This document shows, piece after piece, positions 1 to 9,283 of a DNA stretch of 32,872 nt. The stretch spans positions 1 through 32,872 of the forward strand of contig CAJXXT010000038.1 of the NCBI GenBank assembly GCA_913063495.1, in the 5' to 3' direction. The first letter of the stretch is position 1. Every line of letters starts with the position of its first letter. The stretch is from an uncultured Gammaproteobacteria bacterium (GTDB lineage: Bacteria; Pseudomonadota; Gammaproteobacteria; Pseudomonadales; Ketobacteraceae). The notes under the pieces were generated by a model. That model worked only from the letters and a program-made list of their open reading frames with translations. It ran no database searches and was not told the origin of the DNA. The translations under genes and the position numbers were made by a program.

Positions 1-885
1 ACATACAGAACCCGCAAAACCAACAACTTGCAGATTGTTAAAACCACGTTCGGCCAATGCCTTTGCAAACCGGTGTGCATAAGGTTTGCGTTTAACATCA
101 AATTTCCCATGACGTGTGTGCGTAGCACCCCAACAACAGAACAAAAAAATCACAATAGGTTGAGTCGGATTACGGCTCAAATGATCCGTTTGCAACAGCC
201 TTGCCAGATCGCTTGCCCCATAAGCTCTATCGTGCGTACCAAGAGCCACACCCAAATTTCCATGGCCAATAATGAATAGTTCACCACCATTATCAAGATC
301 TTGTAAAGACTCTCCTGCCGTTTTATAGGTTTTTGATGAATCAGCGCATAAATTGTGTTTAATATAATTCTTGGTGCCTACAATAGCATTATCGTTTGCA
401 TCATAAACAGGAACATAGATTTCGTGCTCTAGATTAGCACGTTGATTCCCTATGCCTAGTAATCTTGCTCGAGCCCGCTGAGCTTGACTTACTTCGACCT
501 TTGCATAAGGTTGCGCAGCTAACACGTCAAGTGCAGTCGGAGGGGCAACAGCATGATGGATACATTGATTTAACACAACACGATATTTCAACGCTAATCC
601 AGTATTGGAGATTCCACCAACTTCAGTGACAACTTTGTTGATTCCATGACGTAACACCCCTGCCCGCATCAACATAATAGCGCGCCGAAGTTTACGTTCA
701 TCCTTCCCGCCACTGGTAAGACTTTTCCCAATGTGTAACTTTTCCCCTACACGCTTTCTATCGTAGGGTGTTGCATTTCTGTACCAAGCATCAAGTTTTC
801 CACCAACCGCATTATTCTCGTCATGGACGTATTGAATAGTTTCGTCTAACCGATCTTCAAAGGATTTATTAGAGAATAGAGTCAT
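1..885 (-). CDS. Putative clan CD (caspase/C80-like) cysteine peptidase, 3' end outside window
   Basis: I translated this frame by hand. It is open for 295 codons from ATG at 885 to the window edge, with an in-frame TAA just upstream of the start. Residues 1-190 are basic and match nothing I recognise. From about residue 200 there is a Rossmann-like pattern: a hydrophobic strand ending in GHG (His208), then a polar helix, then a second hydrophobic strand ending in CCWGA (Cys250/Cys251), then a helix and a strand ending VVGFAG. A strand-HG followed about 40 residues later by a strand-C is the His/Cys dyad layout of clan CD peptidases (caspases, gingipains, the C80 self-processing domain of MARTX toxins). 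There is no signal peptide. The cut-off C-terminus may hold the rest of the domain. The reading frame is certain; the peptidase assignment is an inference from motif order, and a CHAT-like or inactive relative is possible. Confidence 0.6.
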   Translation of the reverse strand, partial: MTLFSNKSFEDRLDETIQYVHDENNAVGGKLDAWYRNATPYDRKRVGEKLHIGKSLTSGGKDERKLRRAIMLMRAGVLRHGINKVVTEVGGISNTGLALKYRVVLNQCIHHAVAPPTALDVLAAQPYAKVEVSQAQRARARLLGIGNQRANLEHEIYVPVYDANDNAIVGTKNYIKHNLCADSSKTYKTAGESLQDLDNGGELFIIGHGNLGVALGTHDRAYGASDLARLLQTDHLSRNPTQPIVIFLFCCWGATHTRHGKFDVKRKPYAHRFAKALAERGFNNLQVVGFAGSVC

Positions 886-1163
886 ACCATAATTTCCGAA
901 TAGTTAAAATTTTTTCGATTGTGCAATGTCATAGCCATGTTAATCATCCGATGTTGGCTTTCTGCATAATTAAGTAAAATCCTATGCAGCAATATTATTT
1001 TCTTTTCTTAAACCGCGGGAAAATTATCACAGATGAACATAGATGGTAAAAGGTCTATTCTCGTGAATATGTCACGTAATTAATGGGGACAAATACTGGT
1101 TTATCGCCGCCTTCTCGTATAGAGGCATTTAAAATAACCTCTCTACTCAAGGAGCCTCAACGA

Positions 1164-2684
1164 CTACACCTCTTGATGTTTGAGCTCGGCATAGTTGGCG
1201 TTCTTTCTTGTGACCATGGTGGGTGCATTAATACTATTCCAAACGCCATGATAAAAGCGAGTGTATAGCCACTCCGTTATGACACATAAGGACAGGTAGG
1301 CCCAAGGTCGGTACTTTTTCTTGCTATATGCATGTTCTGCTGTGGCATATGTTGGATTGATCAAGGTGATACCGCCTAAACTACGTGCATTGCTCCTAAA
1401 TCTATGGATTTTATCGATGGTGATTTCGTGGCCAAGTACCCATTCAGATAAATTTAGGCAAAGGCTGATATCTGGATGTTTCGCAACGATCTCACGGGTT
1501 CGCTGTAACGAATGTGTAAGTGTATTACGTCTAGTTTCCAAGCAAATACGTCTATCCTTTCTCTGCGCTTCCAAGTAGGTATTCATTACCTTATCTTGGC
1601 CCTCTTTTTCGACCAACCCGTCTCCTAGAGCAACACGAATAAACATTGCGTCCTTTAGGTTCTCCGTTGCTAAGCTTTGAAAATCAGCGATATCGGATAT
1701 CTCAAACAGCGGATAAATCTTAGTTCCGTTCAAATCAGTACAGCCTTCCCGTGGAGTAAAAGGTACTATCGAATCAGTACAGCCTTCCCGTGGAGTAAAA
1801 GGTACTATCGAATCAGTGTTGAAACATTCCTTTGCAAAAGATTGCAATTCCAAGCATTGATTATACCTATTGGAATTTTCGACATGTCCAGTCTCTGTAC
1901 GATCAACCTCCGCATAGCCGGTGAAGCGTGGAAGCAGCTCAGGAGTCACGATGAGAACATCGCCAGCACTTGCGTTGTTTCGAAATAATTGAAATGTAGT
2001 TTGAAGTAAAAAACGGTATAGATTTACTTCTACGGTCTTAGCGCTGCTTAGCTGGATGTGCTCACTGTTGGAAAGCCGAAGATGTATGTAGCAAACCCGC
2101 TCAAGTATTGGCATTATATGCTGCAGCGTCTTGTCATTAAACGTTTCGCACCAACGATAAGCTGTTATGTAATGAGAAAAATCAGCGTTAAAACGTAATC
2201 CTGGATATGCCTTTATCATTTCTAACACGGCCGAAATATTTTGGGTTACTGTACCGCGGTGTAGTTCAAGATAAAGAGGGATTTCTACTTCTTCACTAAC
2301 TTCCAAAATATGCTTGGCAATATCGAGTGCTTCTTCCCGTGTTTCATCGCCAGTACCGATCATTATGGTGCCGCATAAATACCCTTTCTTCTTCCATTTT
2401 TTAGCTTTGGTTAGTAGCTGCGCAGGTTTGAGTATTCCAGCGGCACTCAATTGCAAACCTACTTTTTTACATTTTTTACCGGAAGGCGTCAGCATTACAT
2501 GGCTTTGTACTCCGCTAAAACCGTCCTTTTTAAGCGTCGCGTATTGTCTTTGGCTCATTCCAAAAAATGTCATGTGAGGTGATCCCACAGGTCTACGTAA
2601 CCCTGTTAGCGAAAATAAATTCACATGATGAATTAGAGTTGGCGTTGTTAGACTACTATCCCGTACATAAGGAATGGTATGCAT
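1164..2684 (-). CDS. Two-domain xylose-isomerase-like TIM-barrel protein
   Basis: 506 residues. Residues about 36-255 look like the sugar phosphate isomerase/epimerase (xylose-isomerase-like, AP endonuclease 2) superfamily. Candidate metal ligands are Glu140 (LELHRG), Asp168 and His171 (ADFSHY), His201 (YIHLR) and Glu249 (TPEL). Residues about 325-440 repeat the same pattern weakly: LETRRNTLTHSLQRT aligns with LELHRGTVTQ, and NLSEW replaces ADFSHY, so the second metal site is probably lost. The linker carries a perfect 13-residue tandem duplication (residues 291-316). There is no signal peptide, so it is probably cytoplasmic. The substrate cannot be inferred. It may be transcribed toward the edge gene, but a gap of about 280 bp separates them. 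The family call for the first domain is fairly firm; the degenerate second domain is my inference from the repeated motif order. Confidence 0.7.
   Translation of the reverse strand: MHTIPYVRDSSLTTPTLIHHVNLFSLTGLRRPVGSPHMTFFGMSQRQYATLKKDGFSGVQSHVMLTPSGKKCKKVGLQLSAAGILKPAQLLTKAKKWKKKGYLCGTIMIGTGDETREEALDIAKHILEVSEEVEIPLYLELHRGTVTQNISAVLEMIKAYPGLRFNADFSHYITAYRWCETFNDKTLQHIMPILERVCYIHLRLSNSEHIQLSSAKTVEVNLYRFLLQTTFQLFRNNASAGDVLIVTPELLPRFTGYAEVDRTETGHVENSNRYNQCLELQSFAKECFNTDSIVPFTPREGCTDSIVPFTPREGCTDLNGTKIYPLFEISDIADFQSLATENLKDAMFIRVALGDGLVEKEGQDKVMNTYLEAQRKDRRICLETRRNTLTHSLQRTREIVAKHPDISLCLNLSEWVLGHEITIDKIHRFRSNARSLGGITLINPTYATAEHAYSKKKYRPWAYLSLCVITEWLYTRFYHGVWNSINAPTMVTRKNANYAELKHQEV
1733..1810. 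repeat. Perfect 39-bp in-frame tandem duplication
   Basis: Two identical 39-base copies, 1733-1771 and 1772-1810, are followed by seven further matching bases of a third copy. The period is a multiple of three, so the 13-residue peptide DSIVPFTPREGCT is simply duplicated in the linker of the TIM-barrel protein. Perfect identity implies a recent event, or an array whose copy number varies. Confidence 0.95.
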
Positions 2685-2774
2685 AGATTGGCACCTTAGG
2701 TGGTAATAACAAGATACGATTGTTCTAATGATTCTCTTCTTACTACTGCTGTAAATCTATCAACAGTAACCATC

Positions 2775-2834
2775 TTGACCTCTCATAACGTACACTGTAC
2801 CTATAAATATACAGCGTACGTTATGAGAGGTCAA
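2775..2834. repeat. 25-bp inverted repeat with AT-rich loop
   Basis: The arms 2775-2799 and 2810-2834 are reverse complements at 24 of 25 positions, around a 10-base loop at 2800-2809. The pairing does not extend outward. It lies between the start of the TIM-barrel gene and a decayed receiver-domain remnant. There is no flanking U-tract to make it a standard terminator. It could be a large operator, an RNA hairpin, or the footprint of a small mobile element. Confidence 0.85.
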
Positions 2835-2882
2835 AGCTATTTTCTATTCGCTCCGCCGCAAACGCTATTCTATGGTTTATTC

Positions 2883-3215
2883 GCTACTTGAGGTGCACCT
2901 GATCTCGACCGGGTGATATCCATTTTTTCAACATCACCTCAAGTACGCCTTGTTCAATCGGCTTACTAAGATAATCACTCATCCCTGCATCCAAACACTT
3001 CTCTCGATCATCGGCATCTGGCAATCCATAAGAATTAGTCCAAAGGGACTCCTTTCCTCCGCCATCAACAGAGCTTTGACAGCATCCTTGCCATTTCCCG
3101 CAATCATCACCGTGAAACCCGCTTCCTCCACCAGACTTTCACTACCTCAAGGGCATCACCTTTTCTGAATGATACCGCCAAGTAGGCACCCACCACTACC
3201 ACTACCAATGATGCA
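2883..3215 (-). pseudogene. Decayed response-regulator receiver domain
   Basis: The minus strand is open from 3146 to the TAG at 2883-2885. It encodes VEEAGFTVMIAGNGKDAV, then LILMDCQMP (phospho-acceptor Asp region), then KCLDAGMSDYLSKPIEQ (conserved Lys-Pro region). The roughly 30 residues normally found between the Asp loop and the DAGM helix are missing, an in-frame deletion. Upstream, the alpha-1 helix (DALEVVK, then SLVEEAG) is split between two frames, which implies a one-base frameshift near 3136, and the DD-containing first strand is not recognisable. It starts just after the stop of the hybrid kinase, so it may be a lost second receiver domain of that protein or the tail of a deleted neighbour. 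It may still be translated, but it cannot be a normal receiver. Confidence 0.7.
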
Positions 3216-3227
3216 ACCTCATAGTAG

Positions 3228-5630
3228 TTAGCCTTTTAATGACTGCATGCTGACAATCTGCTCCAAGAGCATTTTATCCGATATTGGTTTCATTAGATGG
3301 TGGTTCATGCCGTATCCCTTAGCCTTTTCTAAAAAATCACCATAAGAATGCGCTGTCAATGCAACGATGTCTGTCGGCTGAAGTCCCGTCGTAACCTCAT
3401 AATCTCTGATCGCGCTACTGGCTTGAAATCCATCCATAACAGGCATCTCGCAGTCCATCAAAATGCCAGAGTAATCCTGATGTCGGGCTTTATAAGCATC
3501 CACTGCGGCTTGGCCATCATTCACAAATTCTGCGGCTATATTATGTTTCTTTAACATGCCCTTTAGAACCATTAGGTTCACGGGATTGTCCTCTGCAACA
3601 AGAAGTTTTACGGAGGTGAAATCATAGAGATCATCGCCAATAGTTTTATCGCCCGTACAATCTGAGCCATCTGATTCAGAAGTGTTAGGCTTTGCCAACT
3701 TCACAGAAAACCAAAACGTAGCTCCTTGTCCTAACTTGCTATCGACACCGATATCCCCTGCCATTAATTCAACAAGATCCTTGCAGATAGCCAATCCAAG
3801 ACCTGTACCTCCAAAACGACGTGTTGTTGAGCTATCGGCTTGTTTAAACGGTTGAAAAAGATTTTGTATTTGCTTAGGTGTTAGCCCTATCCCTTCATCA
3901 ATAACATTGAATTTTAACGTAATACTGCCGGACTCATCATGAATGCATTCGACGTTAACGGTTACACTACCCACCACGGTAAACTTATTGGCATTACCGA
4001 TTAAGTTTAGTAGCACCTGTCTTAACCTAACCGGGTCTCCCACTAAACTACGAGGAATAGAGTCATCAACAAACACATTAAATTGAACCTTTGTTTTGTC
4101 TGCTCTTACCTCTACTATATCAACAGATTCCTGTACAAGATTTGGGAGATCAAACGGGATGGACTCAAGCACCAGGTTCCCGGAATCCATTTTTGAGAAA
4201 TCAAGAATGTCGTTAACGATGGTGAGCAATGAGGTTCCAGAATTATAGATAGTATCTACATATTTTCGCTGTTTTTCAGTTATTGATGTTTCTTTTAATA
4301 GCTCTGCTATTCCGAGAACACCTCCGATTGGCGTTCTAATTTCATGACTCATCTTTGCGAAAAACTCACCCCTGGCTTTTACTTCTGCCTCCACCTCAAG
4401 GCGTTCCTTAGAAGACTCCATTAGCGCTTGCAGTGCTGCCAAACGTTCTATTCGGCTGCGATTAATCCGTGCAGCAAGCGCAATGGATAACACTAGCATC
4501 TCTATTGCCATCCCAACTATTTGAACATTTTCAGTAAAACTATTTCTTGGTAATAGACCTAATAACATCAAGGTATAAGCACAGGTTCCAAACAGCAATA
4601 AACTCCAAGCAACCAAAAAGTATTTTGCGATACTGCTTCCTTTAGACCATTCAAACAACGCAATAAAAAACACAATGAAACATGCCATTAAACCAAGGGG
4701 TTGCTCAATAGTTACAATGATAAATTCAGGAAGTGCCAACGCGCCAATACTTAATAAGGAATACACAACAACACTAAATATCACCAACTTATGCGCAAAA
4801 ATATTCCTCTTTTTTAGATTGAGAAAATGATCAACAAACAATGAGCCGAATAGAAAACCAAGGGCAACACTTAAAGCAAGACCTATATCCTGAATTAGCG
4901 TAATGCCCCCCCAAAGATACTGAGAACCAAACCCTGAGATATTTGCGGCATAAAACATCACAGAGAGTAGATACAAAACATAGTAAGCATAACTCTTATC
5001 ACGGGTAAAAATGCTAATAAACCCGTTATATAGAGCCATGATTAACAAACCACCAAAAAACAGTCCGTACCCTGCCTGGTTTCGTTGTTCATTGACGTTT
5101 TGAATATCTGATCTAGAGATACGAATAGGTAATATAACTGAACTTGATGTCCTTACTCGCAACAGAAATGTTAAGTTTTGATTAGGATCTAGGTCAAAAT
5201 CAAACTGGTGTAAACGACCCGTATTAGCATTGAGGAGGTTTGCAGATTTATCACCAATATCAACCTTTTGGATAACGTTCCCGTTGGTACCCATAATGTA
5301 CCAATCCATTCGATCAATGAATGGCCAATTAATATCGACAACCCATTGCTGTGATTGGGAAAGCTGGCTTTTGAGTTGGAATGTAAACCAATAGGTAGAC
5401 TTATCGTACAAAAAGTTAATATTGGAGCCCTGGATTGCTTTCCATTTCGCTACTATTTCGGGTCGAACCGCAGGGGTAAAGCTCTCGATAGAGTATAAGT
5501 GCTCAGGGTCGCGAATGTATTGAATCCCCTGGACATCAGAGATCACCGTTGTTTCGTCAAAGATGACGTTATTTGCATTCGCTGCAAATGGGGACACCAG
5601 ACACAATGCTAAAAAGAACACTAATCTCAA
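3228..5630 (-). CDS. 7TMR-DISM hybrid sensor histidine kinase
   Basis: 800 residues. A signal peptide (1-19) is followed by a periplasmic 7TMR-DISM extracellular domain (about 25-175), seven membrane helices (about 188-390) and a short coiled linker. The HisKA box has [12 protein letters not shown] with phospho-accepting His429. The HATPase has N box Asn546/Asn548, DEGIGL (578-583) and [10 protein letters not shown] (606-615). A C-terminal receiver has acidic Asp681, phospho-acceptor Asp726 ([10 protein letters not shown]) and Lys781. All catalytic residues are present. There is no HPt domain, so a separate phosphotransfer partner is likely. DISM kinases sense extracellular, often carbohydrate-like, ligands, but the ligand here is unknown. 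It is divergent from the beta-propeller gene. A receiver-domain remnant lies directly downstream. Confidence 0.95.
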   Translation of the reverse strand: MRLVFFLALCLVSPFAANANNVIFDETTVISDVQGIQYIRDPEHLYSIESFTPAVRPEIVAKWKAIQGSNINFLYDKSTYWFTFQLKSQLSQSQQWVVDINWPFIDRMDWYIMGTNGNVIQKVDIGDKSANLLNANTGRLHQFDFDLDPNQNLTFLLRVRTSSSVILPIRISRSDIQNVNEQRNQAGYGLFFGGLLIMALYNGFISIFTRDKSYAYYVLYLLSVMFYAANISGFGSQYLWGGITLIQDIGLALSVALGFLFGSLFVDHFLNLKKRNIFAHKLVIFSVVVYSLLSIGALALPEFIIVTIEQPLGLMACFIVFFIALFEWSKGSSIAKYFLVAWSLLLFGTCAYTLMLLGLLPRNSFTENVQIVGMAIEMLVLSIALAARINRSRIERLAALQALMESSKERLEVEAEVKARGEFFAKMSHEIRTPIGGVLGIAELLKETSITEKQRKYVDTIYNSGTSLLTIVNDILDFSKMDSGNLVLESIPFDLPNLVQESVDIVEVRADKTKVQFNVFVDDSIPRSLVGDPVRLRQVLLNLIGNANKFTVVGSVTVNVECIHDESGSITLKFNVIDEGIGLTPKQIQNLFQPFKQADSSTTRRFGGTGLGLAICKDLVELMAGDIGVDSKLGQGATFWFSVKLAKPNTSESDGSDCTGDKTIGDDLYDFTSVKLLVAEDNPVNLMVLKGMLKKHNIAAEFVNDGQAAVDAYKARHQDYSGILMDCEMPVMDGFQASSAIRDYEVTTGLQPTDIVALTAHSYGDFLEKAKGYGMNHHLMKPISDKMLLEQIVSMQSLKG

Positions 5631-5871
5631 GATAATAGATTTTCCAGTTGATCTAATCTTTAGCCAGTATAGGTCAGCTGCTAGTCACTGGGTAGTTTAT
5701 AGCGCACTGAGTTGATAGGTCACTACTGATAAACGGCATTAACCAAGCCGGACAATTACCGAAGCAGCACCCTAAAGGGTCATTGTTTGACCATCCAAAG
5801 AATTGTTACACTGTACCTGTAATACTTCTGTACTTAATAACAATTGTAGCGAGGCAAGGTCGAGCGTGCAT

Positions 5872-7203
5872 ATGATGAAAAACCCAACATTTATTAAGGG
5901 ATTGTTTTTCCAGTTAATGGCAGTGCTACCACTGTTTTCTGCCTTCGCTGTCAGTGTTGCCGCAATAGACGTTGCTGCCACCGAAACTGAGGCATTGGTT
6001 TCCCCTTTACCTGTATCTGATCAAGTAACCGCCTCGACCAGTGCGCTACGTGATGTCATTGTGGTGGGTAATAACTGGGATGGTACTATTGATGTTTATG
6101 ACCCGCTAACGTTCAAATCCATCAAAAGACTCAATGCGGTGCCGGACAAAGAAGAGCGCATCGCTGAAATGAATTCGGGTATCGTTCGCTGGTTCTCTTC
6201 CCGTTTTATACGACAGGTAATTGGTGAAGGTCATGATCAGATGGTGGATGATATGTTTCCATCCAATGATGGGCGTTATCTTTATATCTCCCGCCCCAGC
6301 TTTGCTGATGTTATTGCGCTGGATGTAAGTACCGGTGACATTGCTTGGCGTACCCCCGTTGAAGGTTCCCGTTCTGATCACGCCGCTATTTCACCAGATG
6401 GAAAAACGTTCTTAGTATCTGCATCGACAGCTCGTAAAGTACATGCTATCGATACAGCAACGGGAAAGATTATCGGTGAATTTGAATCCGGTGATCAACC
6501 TCATGAAAACACTTACTCGCGTGATGGAAAACGTATTTTTCATGCCAGTATAGGCAAGGTATATGTACCAACAACAAGTTCTTGGTTAGACTGGATCAAG
6601 GGAGATCGTTTTTTCCAAACAGTGGATGCTAAAACGTTGAAAGTAATTCAGCGTGTGGATATTGGTGAAAAATTGGAAGCCTTTGGTTTCCCATGGATTG
6701 ATAAAGCAGTGCGTCCAATGGCGGTCGCTCCAGACGGCCGTTTTGTGTATATGCAGGTGTCCTTTTTCCACGGGTTCTTTGAATATGATACACAGCTGGA
6801 AAAAATCACCCGTAAAATTGAGCTCCCAATCCCCCCAGAGATACAGGCAATGGATTACGCGGACTATCAGTTAAATTCTGCTCACCATGGTTTGGCGATT
6901 AATCATCAGGGGACACAGCTGTGTGTCGCTGCAACGATGTCCGGTTACGCGGCTATCGTTGATCGGGAAACTTTTGAGTACACAACTATTCCATTATCAG
7001 AGAAGCCTTTGGGAGCAAAACCCTATTGGGCGACAGAAAGTGCGGATGGGCAATATTGTTATGTGTCGGTGAGTGAGCAGGATCGCGTGTCAGTGATTTC
7101 TTTTGCCGAGAAAAAGGAGATTGCCAGTTTCCCAGTGGGAGATCACCCTCAACGCATTCGAACGGGTAAGTTAATGATGCCCGATAACCCTACAGAGCAC
7201 TGA
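5872..7203 (+). CDS. Exported YVTN-type beta-propeller protein
   Basis: 443 residues from ATG 5872. The frame is open to 5803, but the extra 23 residues precede a good signal peptide (basic [10 protein letters not shown], then a hydrophobic run ending near AVSVAA), and AGG-rich sequence lies about 12-20 bases before 5872, so I place the start there (5875 is equally possible). The mature part contains repeated blades such as [45 protein letters not shown] and [20 protein letters not shown], each with SPDG/APDG-like turns. This is typical of the YVTN/YncE seven-bladed propellers. Such proteins bind ligands or nucleic acids, or serve as scaffolds; no catalytic motif is visible. The function is not known. 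Confidence 0.8.
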   Translation: MMKNPTFIKGLFFQLMAVLPLFSAFAVSVAAIDVAATETEALVSPLPVSDQVTASTSALRDVIVVGNNWDGTIDVYDPLTFKSIKRLNAVPDKEERIAEMNSGIVRWFSSRFIRQVIGEGHDQMVDDMFPSNDGRYLYISRPSFADVIALDVSTGDIAWRTPVEGSRSDHAAISPDGKTFLVSASTARKVHAIDTATGKIIGEFESGDQPHENTYSRDGKRIFHASIGKVYVPTTSSWLDWIKGDRFFQTVDAKTLKVIQRVDIGEKLEAFGFPWIDKAVRPMAVAPDGRFVYMQVSFFHGFFEYDTQLEKITRKIELPIPPEIQAMDYADYQLNSAHHGLAINHQGTQLCVAATMSGYAAIVDRETFEYTTIPLSEKPLGAKPYWATESADGQYCYVSVSEQDRVSVISFAEKKEIASFPVGDHPQRIRTGKLMMPDNPTEH

Positions 7204-7235
7204 TCTTTGGCAGAGGGCTGGTATTTCTTAACTAG

Positions 7236-7252
7236 CCCCCTCATTCAGGGGG
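7236..7252 (+). terminator. GC-rich hairpin after beta-propeller gene
   Basis: CCCCCT, a five-base loop and AGGGGG form a six-bp stem 33 bases after the propeller stop codon. No U-run follows, so it may be a weak or factor-dependent terminator. Confidence 0.4.
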
Positions 7253-7334
7253 TGCATTAGAACATTGTTACCGTGCTAGCATCCATTTTGCAGTTACCTA
7301 CATACGTGACCAATATAAAAATGGATTTCTAACA

Positions 7335-8639
7335 ATGAAAATAACCGACTTATCAGTACTTGTCCTTTTTTCCAGTGCATTACTGGGCTGTGGCGGTGCC
7401 ACACCAACAACACCTATCTGGGAAATGTCTATTACAGAAGATGCCTCCGCAATACAATCCCTCCTTGAAACAGGAGACTCCTTAATCACTCGTTTTTCAA
7501 GTAACTCTGCTGGCGTAGCCACATCTGAAACATATAACTGGGATGGCGCGCTAATCTCAGAACGTGAGCATTCAGATTTAGGCCCTAATGCCAAGCTAAT
7601 ACAGCACTCACAAAACGATTTATATTCGCTGTCTTTAAACGGTAACCAGAGTGATATTGTTACTAAATTATCTGCAACTTTTGAAGTGCAATGGCAAATT
7701 AACACAGCAACGACGTCAAATGATGATGATTACCGCCAGTTCGCTATCGATATTAATGGGCAATATATAGCAATAAGTGGTGCTCGAGAGGTATTAGCGG
7801 CAAGTGGAACCGAGGCAACCGAGGAAGAATTTGTCTTATTAGTTTCTGCAACGACAGGAGAGATAATTAGCGATTTTTCTATTTATGAATATCTCGATGT
7901 GAAAAACATCGCTGTTACAAAGCAAGGGACCATACATGTGGGAACCACCCATAACAATCTTGAAGGCGATGTCTTGCTTTCAATCTACAAAGATTACGAA
8001 ACTCCCGGATATTTTGGTCTGTCCGTCAATATCGATATGTTAGCGACAATGGATGAAGACCCTATACTAACGTATAGAAGAGAGATACAAGGTATTTTCA
8101 ACAGCTATATTTTTCGTTTCTCTATCAACAACAACGCTCAATGGCAAAATAACCTAGGTATCTCATTTTTACCGAACGGGATTAATGTAACGGAGAATGC
8201 TATTAACCTTTTTGGCGAGCATTATTTTTCAGGGGCAACGCTAATCAATTTAGACGCTGAAGGTAATACTAATTGGAAATACCACTCTGGCAATAAAAAT
8301 GGCCTTGCAAAGGTATCACTTCAGTCTCTGTCCAATGGTAGTAAACAGCTTTCATTTATTACGGAAAGCATTTCCATAATAAATGAGGGTCCCTATTTGA
8401 CTCGTAACACAACAAAACTTAATCACCATATTATTGATGCAAATGGTGAGGCCACCCAAAAAATCACTCAGGAGTCCTATATAGAAAAACGAGGTCTGTG
8501 GGGAACCCGTCCAGAAGTTGTTCAAGCAGGAATCATTCATAGCTGGGGTGGGTTAATTAATGAAGATATGAAATTTGTCTTACTCAGTGATATAGAGGGC
8601 GAAGAACAGGAGCATGAAACGAAGCTAGCCCTTTACTAG
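7335..8639 (+). CDS. Putative lipoprotein with PQQ-like repeats
   Basis: 434 residues. The N-terminus is a lipoprotein signal with lipobox LLGC (Cys19), followed by GGATPTT. There is no Asp at +2, which fits outer-membrane retention. Scattered W-containing strands (EVQWQIN, AQWQNNLG, TNWKYHSG) at irregular spacing suggest a beta-propeller of the PQQ/quinoprotein-like type, but no family is clearly recognised. It stands alone between the propeller gene and the convergent response regulator, from whose stop codon it is separated by only five bases. Function unknown. Confidence 0.7.
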   Translation: MKITDLSVLVLFSSALLGCGGATPTTPIWEMSITEDASAIQSLLETGDSLITRFSSNSAGVATSETYNWDGALISEREHSDLGPNAKLIQHSQNDLYSLSLNGNQSDIVTKLSATFEVQWQINTATTSNDDDYRQFAIDINGQYIAISGAREVLAASGTEATEEEFVLLVSATTGEIISDFSIYEYLDVKNIAVTKQGTIHVGTTHNNLEGDVLLSIYKDYETPGYFGLSVNIDMLATMDEDPILTYRREIQGIFNSYIFRFSINNNAQWQNNLGISFLPNGINVTENAINLFGEHYFSGATLINLDAEGNTNWKYHSGNKNGLAKVSLQSLSNGSKQLSFITESISIINEGPYLTRNTTKLNHHIIDANGEATQKITQESYIEKRGLWGTRPEVVQAGIIHSWGGLINEDMKFVLLSDIEGEEQEHETKLALY

Positions 8640-8644
8640 TCACC

Positions 8645-9283
8645 CTATAAAGCCGCCAAACCGAGCCGCAAGGCTTCTATGGTGGCTTCGGCTCTTGTAT
8701 TAATTTTGAGTTTACGGTAAATATCTTTTGTATAACCACCAACGGTATGCGGGCTAATACCCAGCAATCGAGCTACCTCGTTTCGATTTATCCCCTTCGC
8801 AATAAGCGCTAACACTTCCTTTTCTCTTTCTGTGAGAACATCAACTTCCACCCTTTCATTATTTTGATGGCTGATATGTCTCAATATTCGTCTTGCCACT
8901 GACGGTGAAAATGGAACATTGCCGTACTCTAATCCCTTAAAGAGTACCAACAATTGCTCCTCTGGCTGGTCTTTTAACAGATACCCTTGAGCGCCCGCTC
9001 TCAATGCTGAAAAAAGGTGTTTGTCATCATCAAAGATTGTTGCAACAACAGAGACTGTCTCCAATGAGGTTTGTTGGATTTTCTTTAAAATTTCGATACC
9101 ACTGCCGTCTGGCAAACTTAGATCGATAATAGCAAGATCAAACGTACAACTATCCAAGGCACTCATCGCCTTACCCACAGTGGAGACTGCCGTTACCATT
9201 GCACCGTCAAAAGCGGTGTTAAGCACGCCCTCTAGCCAGGATCGAGTTTCATCCAAGTCTTCTACCAATATAATGTGCTTCAC
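8645..9283 (-). CDS. NarL/FixJ-type response regulator
   Basis: 212 residues from GTG 9283. That GTG overlaps the TGA of the upstream kinase gene (shared GTGA) and has GGAGGGAG a few bases upstream. The longer frame to ATG 9328 adds a peptide unrelated to receiver domains, so I reject it. The receiver has acidic Asp9, phospho-acceptor Asp54 (IIDLSLPDGSG) and Lys104 (YLLKD). The C-terminal LuxR-type HTH is intact (LTEREKEVLALIAKG, then NEVARLLGISPHTV). It should be the DNA-binding partner of the adjacent sensor kinase, by translational coupling. Its targets are unknown, but the divergent autotransporter gene is an obvious candidate. Confidence 0.93.
   Translation of the reverse strand: MKHIILVEDLDETRSWLEGVLNTAFDGAMVTAVSTVGKAMSALDSCTFDLAIIDLSLPDGSGIEILKKIQQTSLETVSVVATIFDDDKHLFSALRAGAQGYLLKDQPEEQLLVLFKGLEYGNVPFSPSVARRILRHISHQNNERVEVDVLTEREKEVLALIAKGINRNEVARLLGISPHTVGGYTKDIYRKLKINTRAEATIEALRLGLAAL

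Noticed and set aside
28..279. Plus-strand 83-residue frame
   Set aside because: It overlaps the longer, motif-bearing minus-strand gene at the left edge.
1062..1076. CGTGA, five bases, TCACG dyad as a CRP or FNR site
   Set aside because: The spacer is five rather than the six of CRP, FNR half-sites (TTGAT) are absent, and no start codon is suitably near.
2884..2944. Eleven-bp inverted repeat TACTTGAGGTG with 39-bp spacing
   Set aside because: Both copies lie within the receiver remnant; the arms are short and far apart, so chance is likely.
5669..5722. Repeated ATAGGTCA as an operator
   Set aside because: Only eight bases, 46 bp apart, with no symmetry.
5803..5871. Longer N-terminus for the beta-propeller protein
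   Set aside because: It would place 23 residues with four cysteines before a good signal peptide.
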